From: an uncultured Pelagibacteraceae bacterium
GTDB taxonomy: Bacteria > Pseudomonadota > Alphaproteobacteria > Pelagibacterales > Pelagibacteraceae
Reading direction: 5' to 3'
Length of the DNA stretch: 64,000 nucleotides
Assembly: GCA_902624185.1 (NCBI GenBank)
Contig: CACNWU010000003.1
Coordinates: 1 to 64,000, forward strand
In this document: one piece after another, positions 55,494 through 63,616 of the stretch
How positions within the stretch are numbered: position 1 is the first letter of the stretch
Layout: each line of letters starts with the position of its first letter
Made by a program: the position numbers and the translations under genes
The notes under the pieces: generated by a model
The model's input: the letters and a program-made list of their open reading frames with translations, nothing else
The model's database searches: none
What the model was told of the DNA's origin: nothing

Positions 55494-56288
55494 TTAAAAT
55501 TTTATATTTTTTCCTTTAAAAAAGGCATTTCTTTTTTTGTGAAATCTATTTGTTTGTAAATTAAGATGCTTTTTATTCAAGTTCAATAAATGTTTATTTT
55601 TTTGTAAAAAAATAAGAATTTTTTTTAATGAGAAACATTTATCTTTTAGATATAAATTATCAATAACTTTTTCTATCAAATTTAAATCTTCTTTATAATC
55701 CAATGTTAAACGTACTTTTTTAATAAGTCTTCTCTCATTTCTAAAACTTAGTTTAGCTATTTTAAATCTTTTTGGGTTGGTCCATATAAATGGGGTAACA
55801 TGCTCTTTATCAAAATTTTTCTTAACAAGTCTGTTTGCAATTTCTAAACTTTGAAAACTAAAAATTTCGCAACTAAACCCATCCGGTAGACAATTTATAT
55901 CTATATTGTTAACATAGTCATAATCATTTTTTCTAAAAAAATTGAGTAGTTTTTTTATATAAATTACATCAATTAATGGGCAATCCGCAGTTATCCTAAT
56001 TATTATATCTCCTTGATATTTTTTTGAACATTCATAAAATCTATTAAGTACATTTTTTTCACTTCCCCTATAAAAAGTTATATTATTTTTTTTTGCAATT
56101 TTACAAATTGATAAATCTTTTTTATTTGTCGTGGTTGCAATAATTAAATTTCTTTTAAAATTTAATTTTTTTAATCTGAACAATAAGTGTTCTAGAAGTG
56201 TATGTTTTCTAACTTTATATAGTAATTTATTAGGTAGTCTTTTACTTGAATTTCTTGCTTGAACAATACACAAAACTTTTCTTTTCAT
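55494..56288 (-). CDS. SpsF-type cytidylyltransferase-like protein
   Basis: 264 residues. Seen: VLCIVQARNSSKRLPNKLLYKV, LIIATTTNKKD, FYRGSEKNVLNRFYECSKKY, IIIRITADCPLID, YVNNIDINCLPDGFSCEIFS and KEHVTPFIWTNP, all of the SpsF/PseF-like nucleotidyltransferase family (GT2-like fold) found in spore coat polysaccharide and pseudaminic-acid clusters. Such proteins attach CMP or a similar nucleotide to a sugar. A true CMP-nonulosonate synthetase is also encoded at 59361. First gene of the minus-strand unit; divergent from neuB. Confidence 0.82.
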   Translation of the reverse strand: MKRKVLCIVQARNSSKRLPNKLLYKVRKHTLLEHLLFRLKKLNFKRNLIIATTTNKKDLSICKIAKKNNITFYRGSEKNVLNRFYECSKKYQGDIIIRITADCPLIDVIYIKKLLNFFRKNDYDYVNNIDINCLPDGFSCEIFSFQSLEIANRLVKKNFDKEHVTPFIWTNPKRFKIAKLSFRNERRLIKKVRLTLDYKEDLNLIEKVIDNLYLKDKCFSLKKILIFLQKNKHLLNLNKKHLNLQTNRFHKKRNAFFKGKNIKF

Positions 56289-56350
56289 TATTTTTAATAT
56301 ATTTGAAAATGATATATTTAATTATTATCTTATTTTGGACAAAAACTGTA

Positions 56351-56356
56351 TATAAT
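56351..56356 (+). promoter_or_regulatory. Candidate -10 element for the neuB operon
   Basis: Consensus TATAAT, preceded by TGTA, in the 79-bp gap between the divergent SpsF-like and neuB genes, 11 bp before the neuB ATG. No good -35 hexamer at 16-18 bp. Weak. Confidence 0.35.
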
Positions 56357-56367
56357 TAATCTTATTC

Positions 56368-57417
56368 ATGAATAAAACAAAATCATTCAAAATTAAAGAT
56401 AGACTTATTAGTGACTCCAAACCCTGCTTTATTTTAGGAGAGATTGGTCAAACTCATAATGGTTCGATTGAAAAAGTTTTTAAACTAATAGATGAAATTA
56501 GCAAAACTGGATGTGATGCAGTTAAATTTCAAATGCATTTTGCTGATGAAGAGTCGACTTTAGATGAAAAATTTAGAGTCAAAATTAAAAATTATAAAAG
56601 TAGGTACGATTATTGGAAAAGTGTAGAATTTTCATTAGAGGAATGGTTTAGAATTAAAAAATACTGTGAAAAAAAAAATATTTTTTTTATTAGCTCAGTT
56701 TTCTCGATAAAAGGAGTTGATTTTCTAAAGAAAATCAAAGTTCCAGCTTGGAAAATACCATCTGGAGAATATGAGTCAGATGATATTTTGAACGAAATAT
56801 ACAAAACAAACTTACCAGTTCTCTTTAGTACTGGCATGATGAGTCTTAATGAAATAAATAGATTGCACTATAAATTAAATAAAAAAAAAATTATTCACTC
56901 AATTTTACATTGTGTAAGTAGTTATCCGTTGAACTTAAAAAAAGTAGGACTAAATAATATTAAAATTTTTAAAAAAAAATTCAATTGTCCGATTGGTTAC
57001 TCAGATCATTCAGGAAATATTTCTACCTTAATTACGGCTATGGTAATGGGAAGTAACATTCTTGAGGCTCATATAAAGATTGGGGATAATGATAAAGGCC
57101 CAGACTCTTCATCTTCGATTAATATAAAAAAATTAGAGGATTTGTGTAAATTCAGAGATGATTTATTTATTTTGAACAACAATCTTACAGATAAAAGGAA
57201 GCTCCCAAAAGATGTTATTAAAATGAAAAGTTTATTTGGTAAAAGCTTAACATTAAAAAATGACCTTGAAAAAGGGTCATATATTTTAGAAAATAATTTA
57301 ACTTTCAAAAAACCAGGAACTGGATATAAAAAATCTGATATTAAGAAATTTATAGGAAAAAAAGTTAATAAATTTGTTTCCTCAAAAAGAGTTTTAAAAA
57401 AAGGTGATATAGAATGA
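56368..57417 (+). CDS. neuB: N-acetylneuraminate synthase family protein (NeuB/LegI/PseI)
   Basis: Condenses a six-carbon HexNAc-type sugar with phosphoenolpyruvate to a nine-carbon nonulosonic acid. 349 residues: a NeuB TIM barrel (about 1-260) and a C-terminal SAF antifreeze-like domain (about 290-349). Seen: CFILGEIGQTHNGSIEKVFKLID, CDAVKFQMH, WKIPSGEYESDDIL, VLFSTGMMSLNEI, HCVSSYPLNLKKVGLNNI, IGYSDHSG, EAHIKIGDNDKGPDSSSSI, FKKPGTGYKKSDI (SAF). Cannot separate Neu from Leg or Pse acid synthase. ATGA overlap (4 nt) with neuC. Confidence 0.93.
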   Translation: MNKTKSFKIKDRLISDSKPCFILGEIGQTHNGSIEKVFKLIDEISKTGCDAVKFQMHFADEESTLDEKFRVKIKNYKSRYDYWKSVEFSLEEWFRIKKYCEKKNIFFISSVFSIKGVDFLKKIKVPAWKIPSGEYESDDILNEIYKTNLPVLFSTGMMSLNEINRLHYKLNKKKIIHSILHCVSSYPLNLKKVGLNNIKIFKKKFNCPIGYSDHSGNISTLITAMVMGSNILEAHIKIGDNDKGPDSSSSINIKKLEDLCKFRDDLFILNNNLTDKRKLPKDVIKMKSLFGKSLTLKNDLEKGSYILENNLTFKKPGTGYKKSDIKKFIGKKVNKFVSSKRVLKKGDIE

Positions 57418-58580
57418 GTAAAAACAAAAAAAAAGTATGTGTAGTCATTAATAATCGAGCGAACTATGCAAGAATAAAATCTGTATTAATCGAAATTAAA
57501 AAAGATAAAAGATTTCAATTACAAATAATCGTTGGCTCCTCTGGTTTAATTGGTCGTTTTGGAAGTGTAGTTGAAGTAATTAAAAAAGATGGTTTTAAAG
57601 TTGATTTTGAACTTTATACTTTGGTTGAGGGTGAAAATCTTGAAACAATGGCTAAGTCAACTGGGTTGTCTATTGTAGAATACACCTCTGCATTTAAAAA
57701 GTTAAAACCAAACATGGTCATAGTTATTGCAGATAGATACGAAACCTTAGCGGCAGCTGTTACAGCATCATACATGAATATCTTTTTAATCCATACTCAA
57801 GGGGGTGAAATTACAGGTTCAATTGATGAAAGTGTTAGACATGCTACTACAAAACTTGCTCATTTACATTTTCCTGCAACTAAAATTGCTGCTCAAAATG
57901 TCATTAAAATGGGTGAGGATCCCAAAAATGTTTTTAATGTTGGTTGTCCTTCAATGGATTTAATTGAAAAAAAAAATCTCAAAATCAACAATATCTTTAA
58001 AAAAAAATACAGTACATATGGAGTTGGTGAGTTAGAAATTAACTTCAATAAACCTTACATAGTAGTATTACAGCATCCAGTTACAACAGAATATAAAAAG
58101 GTAAAGGAACATATTAAAGAAACTGCTAAAGCTTTACTTAAACTTGATATTCAAGTTATTTGGCTATGGCCAAATGTTGATGCTGGATCAAATCACGTAT
58201 CTAAAACACTGCGTAGAATTAGAGAGATTAAAAGACCAAAAAATATTATTTGGCAAAAAAACTATACGCCTGAGGATTATTTAAAATTAATCTATAATTC
58301 TCAATGTATCGTAGGAAATTCTAGTTCTGCTATACGAGAAGGTTCTTATTTAGGAATTCCAGCTGTAAATATTGGCGAAAGACAAAGATTCAGAGAAAAT
58401 GGATCTAATGTAATTAACGTAATATATAACGAACATAAAATATTAAAAGCAATCAAAAAACAATTAAAAGCGTCAAAATTTAACAAAAATACACTTTACG
58501 GGAAGGGTGATGCAGGAAAAAAAATTGTTCGGATTATATCAAAAGCAAATTTAAATATTATAAAAAAATTAAACTACTAA
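57414..58580 (+). CDS. neuC: UDP-N-acetylglucosamine 2-epimerase, hydrolysing (NeuC/LegG)
   Basis: 388 residues. Hydrolyses and epimerises UDP-GlcNAc (or a 6-deoxy derivative) to ManNAc-type sugar and UDP, feeding NeuB. Seen: VCVVINNRANYARIKSVLIEI, NMVIVIADRYETLAAAVTASYMN, THTQGGEIT-type text (IHTQGGEITGSIDESVRHATTKL, with HLHFPAT), VVLQHPVTTEY, PEDYLKLIYNSQCIVGNSSSAIREGSYLGIPAVNIGERQ. This pattern (GGE(I/V)(T/S)G..DE..RHA.TK..H) is specific to NeuC/SiaA-type enzymes. Overlaps neuB by 4 nt and shares one base with the methyltransferase. Confidence 0.94.
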   Translation: MSKNKKKVCVVINNRANYARIKSVLIEIKKDKRFQLQIIVGSSGLIGRFGSVVEVIKKDGFKVDFELYTLVEGENLETMAKSTGLSIVEYTSAFKKLKPNMVIVIADRYETLAAAVTASYMNIFLIHTQGGEITGSIDESVRHATTKLAHLHFPATKIAAQNVIKMGEDPKNVFNVGCPSMDLIEKKNLKINNIFKKKYSTYGVGELEINFNKPYIVVLQHPVTTEYKKVKEHIKETAKALLKLDIQVIWLWPNVDAGSNHVSKTLRRIREIKRPKNIIWQKNYTPEDYLKLIYNSQCIVGNSSSAIREGSYLGIPAVNIGERQRFRENGSNVINVIYNEHKILKAIKKQLKASKFNKNTLYGKGDAGKKIVRIISKANLNIIKKLNY

Positions 58581-59359
58581 TGAGAAAAGTAAGCTTAAAT
58601 GATCATGAAAATTACTTAAAAAAGAATATTTTTTTTACAAAAAATAAATGGCCTCATTTTAATTTAATATTTGATGATATAAAAAAATTATCAAAAAAAA
58701 TAAAATCTAATAAAACAATAGTTTCTTTGGAGAGAAACAGTCTTTATGGAGGTGTAAGTTTATTTGCACCTTATTTCTCTAAATCAAATTTTATTTCCGT
58801 TGATTGCTCTATGCCAAAAATACTCAGGAGAGGGAGCTATAATAAAATTAAAGATAAATCTTTAATCATAGAAAAAAAAAATAGTTATTTTTTTAGTTTT
58901 GATAAAATCAAACTTAAAAAAAATTCAGCTGATTTGATCATGGTGCCTAATTTAATGCATCATATTCCAGATATAAAAATATTTTTTGATCAAATAAAGA
59001 ATATTTTGAAAAATAATGGAACCTTATATATATTTGAACCACTAATAAGAGAACTTCACCAAGAGCCAGATGATTACTTTAGAATAACACCATATGGCTT
59101 TAAACATATTCTAAAAAATTATGGTTTCAAAAATTTTCAAATTAGTTTCAATGGTGGGCCATTTACTGCAGTAGGATATTGCTGGGATCAAGCTTTACAA
59201 TATTTACCCAAAGATAGAAGAATTGTTATGAAAAAATGGTTGGATGAAGAGATGAAAAAATTAATAAAAATGGATAAAAAATACAAAAAAAATAACTTTA
59301 GAAAAAATACGTCTTTCCCAATGAGCTTTTCTATTACTTCAAAATTAGTAAAAAAATAA
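58580..59359 (+). CDS. Class I SAM-dependent methyltransferase-like protein in the nonulosonate operon
   Basis: 259 residues. A Rossmann methyltransferase core is suggested by IVSLERNSLYGGVSLFAPYF with FISVDCS (motifs I/II region is degenerate), KKNSADLIMVPNLMHHIPDIKIFFDQIKN (motif with HHI) and NNGTLYIFEPLIRELHQEPDDYFRI (post-motif III with EP). The C-terminal FNGGPFTAVGYCWDQALQYLP is unusual. It is squeezed between neuC and neuA on the same strand with 0-1 bp spacing. Possibly methylates the nonulosonate or its nucleotide form; no direct evidence. Confidence 0.75.
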   Translation: MRKVSLNDHENYLKKNIFFTKNKWPHFNLIFDDIKKLSKKIKSNKTIVSLERNSLYGGVSLFAPYFSKSNFISVDCSMPKILRRGSYNKIKDKSLIIEKKNSYFFSFDKIKLKKNSADLIMVPNLMHHIPDIKIFFDQIKNILKNNGTLYIFEPLIRELHQEPDDYFRITPYGFKHILKNYGFKNFQISFNGGPFTAVGYCWDQALQYLPKDRRIVMKKWLDEEMKKLIKMDKKYKKNNFRKNTSFPMSFSITSKLVKK

Positions 59360-59360
59360 G

Positions 59361-60053
59361 ATGATTTTCAAAAAGAAAATTTTAGCAATAGTTCCTGCAA
59401 GAGGTGGGAGCAAAGGTTTGAAATTTAAAAATTTAAGAAAAGTTAAGAATAAAAGTCTTGTAGAAATTACGGGAAAATTTATAAAAAAATGTAAATTTAT
59501 TGATCATGCTATTATTTCAACAGACAATGATAAAATTGCTATAGAAGGCAAAAAAAGCGGTCTCTATTTTATTAGAAGACCAAAGAGTATTTCTGGAGAT
59601 AAAGTTGCAGATGTAAAAGTACTCTTGCATGCCTATAGGGAACTTATAAAAAAGAAAAAATTCTTTGATTTAATTGTTATGCTTCATCCGACGTCACCCC
59701 TAAGAGAAATAAATGATTTAAAAAATGCAATTGAATTTTTACTAAAAAATAAATTTGATAGTGTATGGACTATTTCACCAACTGATACTAAATATCATCC
59801 AGATAAACAATTGCTATTAGATGGAAAAAGAATAAAATTTTTTACAGCAAAAGGTAAAAGCATAATTGCTAGACAACAATTATCAAAAGTTTATCATAGA
59901 AATAGTAACGCTTATATCGTTGACGCAAAATTTCTTCTTAAAAAAAAATCAATTATAAGTAAGAAAACTGGTGGTTATATTGTCAAATCTAAACAAATAT
60001 CAATTGATACTGAAGATGACATTCAAATGGTAGAAAAAATATTTAAGAATTAA
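59361..60053 (+). CDS. neuA: CMP-nonulosonate synthetase (NeuA/LegF type)
   Basis: 230 residues. Activates a sialic-like acid with CTP. Seen: ILAIVPARGGSKGLKFKNLRKV (the PARGGSKG motif), IDHAIISTDNDKIA, FDLIVMLHPTSPLREINDLKNAI, and SIDTEDDIQMVEKIF at the end (SIDTxxD, conserved). The N-acetyl-specific residues cannot be judged. Fourth and last gene of the plus-strand neuB-neuC-MT-neuA set, and overlaps the convergent ABC transporter gene by 11 nt. Confidence 0.93.
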   Translation: MIFKKKILAIVPARGGSKGLKFKNLRKVKNKSLVEITGKFIKKCKFIDHAIISTDNDKIAIEGKKSGLYFIRRPKSISGDKVADVKVLLHAYRELIKKKKFFDLIVMLHPTSPLREINDLKNAIEFLLKNKFDSVWTISPTDTKYHPDKQLLLDGKRIKFFTAKGKSIIARQQLSKVYHRNSNAYIVDAKFLLKKKSIISKKTGGYIVKSKQISIDTEDDIQMVEKIFKN

Positions 60054-61758
60054 TAGAAATTACCTTCTTATCTTCAATCTTAAATTTAACATCGCAGTGG
60101 TTAAGTAGCGAGCTTTTATGAGTAGAAATAAAAACAGTCACTAAACCTTTTAAATTACTTATAATATCAATTATTTTTTTTTCATTATATTCATCTAAAG
60201 CGCTGGTTGCTTCATCAAATATAATTATTTCTGGATTTCTATAAATAGCTCGAGCAATACTTATTCTTTGCTTTTGCCCACCTGAAAGTTTTGAACCATC
60301 TTCCCCAATAATAGTATTTAATCCATTTGCTAATTTTGGTAAAAATTCCTCAACATTAGAAAGTTTGATTGCACGCTCAAAATTTTTTTCATCAAAATTA
60401 TCAAATTTTCCAAAGATTATATTATTTTTAATTGTATCATCTAGAAAAAAAGTGCTTTGAGATACGTATCCAATTTTTCTTCTCCAATAGCCAAGGTTAC
60501 TTGAAATATTTAAATCATCTACTTTTACAGTGCCTGAACTAGGTTCTACAATTCCCGATATTAAATCAAGTAAAGTTGATTTTCCTTCACCAGATTTACC
60601 TACAATCCCTATGAAATTACCTTTTAAAAATTTCAAATCGATTTTATCTAGAATTAAACTTTCTGAATTTGGGTATTTAAAACTAATATTTTCTAAAACA
60701 ATGTTTTTTTTGAAATTAATCTTTTTATCAATATCCCACGAATTTAATTTGATTTTAAGCTTATGTTCTTCCCACAGAGTTTGTACAGAAGCATAACCAT
60801 ATCTTAGAGCTTGAGAATAGATCACCAATTTATTTATAATTGGAAAAAGTTTAAATGCTATAGCAGCTAATAGTGCAACTTCAGGTATTGAATTCTTTAA
60901 ATCTTCCTCTACTAGAGAAACTTTTAAAGCAACGAAAGTAAGAATTAAAACTATTAAAATTTCAATAATATATCTTGGAACTGGTGTAATAATATTTATA
61001 TACTTAATCAGAATCTCTTTTCTAAAAACTTTTTTAATAAGTATTTTTTCGAAAAAAGACTCTTGTTCATATAATTTTATTTCTCTGAAACCTTTTAATG
61101 CTTGTTGGGTATATTTTAAGATCAATCCGTCATATTCCATTCTTTTTTCACCCCATTTTTTTAATAACTTTTTAAAGATTAAAGAATAAAGTAGGAAAAA
61201 TGATAAAAATATTGCTAAAATTACTGATGACTCAACTGGTCTTAAGATTAAAACCATGACAGCAAGACCTATAAGAATAGCAGAATTTAATATCAAATCT
61301 AAAATAACTTTCAGATTTTTTTTTGCCAGAAAGGTACTTTCGTGAATAATATTTCTAAGCATTGATGAAGAGTCTGCGTATACATGAAACAAATAATCTT
61401 GTGACATATATTTTTTGAATAATGTGGAGATTAATTCTACGTTTACACTTAAATAAAATCTAGATGCTAGATAATTTAAAATAAATAGAACGAAATTTTT
61501 TGTAATAATAATTATGTTAAAAATAATTAGACCATACAATAAAACTTTTTCTCGATTAAAGTCATTTATATAATCCTCAAAATCAAAATTTTTCCCAAAC
61601 AATGAGATAGATTTTGGTTCAATAATTAACGATAAAAAAGGAAGAATTAAACCAATACTTAAAAGTTCTAAAATTGTAACAAAAAATAAAAATAATAAAA
61701 TTACGTAAACTTTCCATCGCATTTTTTCTGGTATAAGAAAATAAATTTTACGTAACAT
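60043..61758 (-). CDS. ABC transporter fused permease/ATPase, PglK/MsbA-like flippase
   Basis: 571 residues: six membrane helices in an exporter fold (about 15-310) and a C-terminal nucleotide-binding domain. Seen: Walker A GIVGKSGEGKSTLLDLIS, Q-loop YVSQSTFFLDDTIKNNIIFG, signature KLSGGQKQRISIARAIY, Walker B IIIFDEATSALDEYNEK, H-loop FISTHKSSL. The N-terminal text LELLSIGLILPFLSLIIEPK is close to the PglK-type lipid-linked oligosaccharide flippases. Likely moves the finished glycan on its lipid carrier across the inner membrane. Confidence 0.9.
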   Translation of the reverse strand: MLRKIYFLIPEKMRWKVYVILLFLFFVTILELLSIGLILPFLSLIIEPKSISLFGKNFDFEDYINDFNREKVLLYGLIIFNIIIITKNFVLFILNYLASRFYLSVNVELISTLFKKYMSQDYLFHVYADSSSMLRNIIHESTFLAKKNLKVILDLILNSAILIGLAVMVLILRPVESSVILAIFLSFFLLYSLIFKKLLKKWGEKRMEYDGLILKYTQQALKGFREIKLYEQESFFEKILIKKVFRKEILIKYINIITPVPRYIIEILIVLILTFVALKVSLVEEDLKNSIPEVALLAAIAFKLFPIINKLVIYSQALRYGYASVQTLWEEHKLKIKLNSWDIDKKINFKKNIVLENISFKYPNSESLILDKIDLKFLKGNFIGIVGKSGEGKSTLLDLISGIVEPSSGTVKVDDLNISSNLGYWRRKIGYVSQSTFFLDDTIKNNIIFGKFDNFDEKNFERAIKLSNVEEFLPKLANGLNTIIGEDGSKLSGGQKQRISIARAIYRNPEIIIFDEATSALDEYNEKKIIDIISNLKGLVTVFISTHKSSLLNHCDVKFKIEDKKVISINS

Positions 61759-61766
61759 TTAGTATA

Positions 61767-63095
61767 TTAGTTTATAAATTTACTTATTGAATTTATTAAT
61801 CTTAATGAAGATTTGCCATCAATATTGCCAATGTACTTATTTATAGTTTCATCCAAATGATTTTGCTGAACATTAGGAAAATCTAATTCTTTTTGACAAA
61901 TCTTATTTAGAAAATTCATTAATTCCTCTGATGAGTATGCGAGATGTACAAAATCATTTATTTCAAGTGTATGTTTCAAAAAATTACTCTTATTCTTAAT
62001 ATCGAAATATGGCAAAATAATATTTTTTTTTAAAATTAACGATTCTATTAATGCTGTTGTATTAACACCAATAACTATTTTTGCATTATTTATTAATTTT
62101 CTAGAGTCCCCGCTTCTCACAAATTTACAATTATTTAATTTACTATCAGTTAATATCAGTTCCTGTTTTTTTTCATTTTCGTAATATATTTTTGATTTTA
62201 ATATAATTCGTTCGTCAGGATTTTTTCTTGCAAAATCTACTAGAGTCTTTGTCACATCTGTAGTTAATTTATCTCTATCAAATAATTTTTCATTTTCATA
62301 TCCATAAGGTTGACGAAGTGTGGGTATTAAAAATAAAATATGATTTTTTTTTACCTCGTTGTCTTTTTTAAAATAAAAATCAGCTCTTGGCATTCCAATA
62401 ACAGAAATTTTTTCTGAGGGACAAATGCCACCTTCTACCAATAAATTCTTGTAGTCTTCGGTATAAACAGTCATATAATGACCATTAAATTTTCCATTTT
62501 TTGAATTTATTTTAATGTAAAAGTTTTTTTCACTCTTAAGAATTAGGGATTCTTTTTGACAAACTATGAATGTTAAATCTAATTCTTTACAAGCATTATG
62601 AAGCTCTTTTTCTGTATAATATCTAAAATTGAAGCTTACAATTGCAGATATTTTATTTTGCCTTTTAAAAATCTTAAGGATTTCTTTTAAAAATTCTTTA
62701 TATTTTTGTTTTGTTTCATTTATTTTTTTATTATCAGTTACATAACTATCATCATTTAATTTTTCATCTAGATTAGAAAAGAATTTGTTATAAATTAGTT
62801 TTATATTATTTCTTGGAAAAAATAAAAATTCACATTCATTTTTTTTGTCATTAATTATATATTCGAAATCATTAATTCCGTAAGATCTGTATAAGATAAG
62901 AATTTTTTTTTTGCTTTTTTTACTTTTGTCTCTGAAAAAAAGATTACTAAGATAATTAAGTTGGTAAAGTGAGAGACTCCACGCAAATGAACAGAGAAAT
63001 GGACTTTTAATTAGAGAGCCCAAAATAAGAATAGCTGAAGAAATCGTTGCAAATATTTTGCCTAAAATTTTTTTTAAGATATTAGATACCATCAA
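61767..63095 (-). CDS. Surface carbohydrate biosynthesis protein (second copy, GT-B-like)
   Basis: 442 residues. N-terminal region has one or two hydrophobic helices (IFATISSAILILGSLIKSPF). The core shows a GT-B/SCBP pattern: ILILYRSYGINDFEYIIND, VTVYTEDYKNLLVEGGICPSEKISVIGMPRADFYF (VxGxPR), HILFLIPTLRQPYGYENE, ERIILKSKIYYE, and RKLINNAKIVIGVNTTALIESLILKKNIILPYFD. Similar in layout (IGMPRADF / SGSPRIDI; N..ALIESLI / STAFHAFM) to 51800-53158, so they look like distant paralogues. Substrate unknown. Membrane-attached, unlike the other. Confidence 0.75.
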   Translation of the reverse strand: MMVSNILKKILGKIFATISSAILILGSLIKSPFLCSFAWSLSLYQLNYLSNLFFRDKSKKSKKKILILYRSYGINDFEYIINDKKNECEFLFFPRNNIKLIYNKFFSNLDEKLNDDSYVTDNKKINETKQKYKEFLKEILKIFKRQNKISAIVSFNFRYYTEKELHNACKELDLTFIVCQKESLILKSEKNFYIKINSKNGKFNGHYMTVYTEDYKNLLVEGGICPSEKISVIGMPRADFYFKKDNEVKKNHILFLIPTLRQPYGYENEKLFDRDKLTTDVTKTLVDFARKNPDERIILKSKIYYENEKKQELILTDSKLNNCKFVRSGDSRKLINNAKIVIGVNTTALIESLILKKNIILPYFDIKNKSNFLKHTLEINDFVHLAYSSEELMNFLNKICQKELDFPNVQQNHLDETINKYIGNIDGKSSLRLINSISKFIN

Positions 63096-63244
63096 ATTAT
63101 AACTTTATTAAATAGCTAAAAACCTTCAAATGAATAAATAAATTGTAATTTATTTAAAGCATATATATTACAATTAAATTAAAAATAAATATGTTTATTT
63201 ATTTTAAGCAATAAACAAAGAAATATTGAATATTTATTAATTTT

Positions 63245-63613
63245 ATGAAATTTAAAAAAAATAAAAAATATACATTTTGTTTCGATATAGATAATACAAT
63301 TTGTAAAACTTCAAAAAGTGATTATAAAAATTCAAAACCAGATAAACAGGCTATTAAAACAATTAATTTATTGTATGCTGAGGGACATACTATAAAAATT
63401 TTTACTGCTAGATATATGGGTAGAAATAAGGATAATATTTCTAAGTCGAAAAAAATAGGGTATAAAAAAACAATATTACAACTTAAAAAATGGGGTTTAA
63501 AATTTCACAAAATTTTTTTAACAAAACCAAGTTCAGATATTTATATAGATGATAAATCTTATGGATATAATTCAAAGTGGAAAAAAGATTTATGGAATTC
63601 TTTTAAGAATTAA
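63245..63613 (+). CDS. HAD-superfamily phosphatase-like protein
   Basis: 122 residues. The haloacid dehalogenase motif I is FCFDIDNTICKT (DxD with the nucleophile Asp), motif II is KIFTARYMGRNK (T), and motif III/IV is IYIDDKSYGYNSKWKKDLW (DD). Such small HAD proteins in capsule clusters are annotated as phosphatases of sugar phosphates such as heptose bisphosphate. Here the next gene is a sedoheptulose-7-phosphate isomerase, so heptose phosphate is a plausible substrate. 3 bp separate them. Confidence 0.8.
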   Translation: MKFKKNKKYTFCFDIDNTICKTSKSDYKNSKPDKQAIKTINLLYAEGHTIKIFTARYMGRNKDNISKSKKIGYKKTILQLKKWGLKFHKIFLTKPSSDIYIDDKSYGYNSKWKKDLWNSFKN

Positions 63614-63616
63614 AAA

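Noticed and set aside
63096-63244. Possible riboswitch in the 149-bp gap
   Set aside because: No conserved aptamer core recognised; AT-only sequence typical of divergent promoters.
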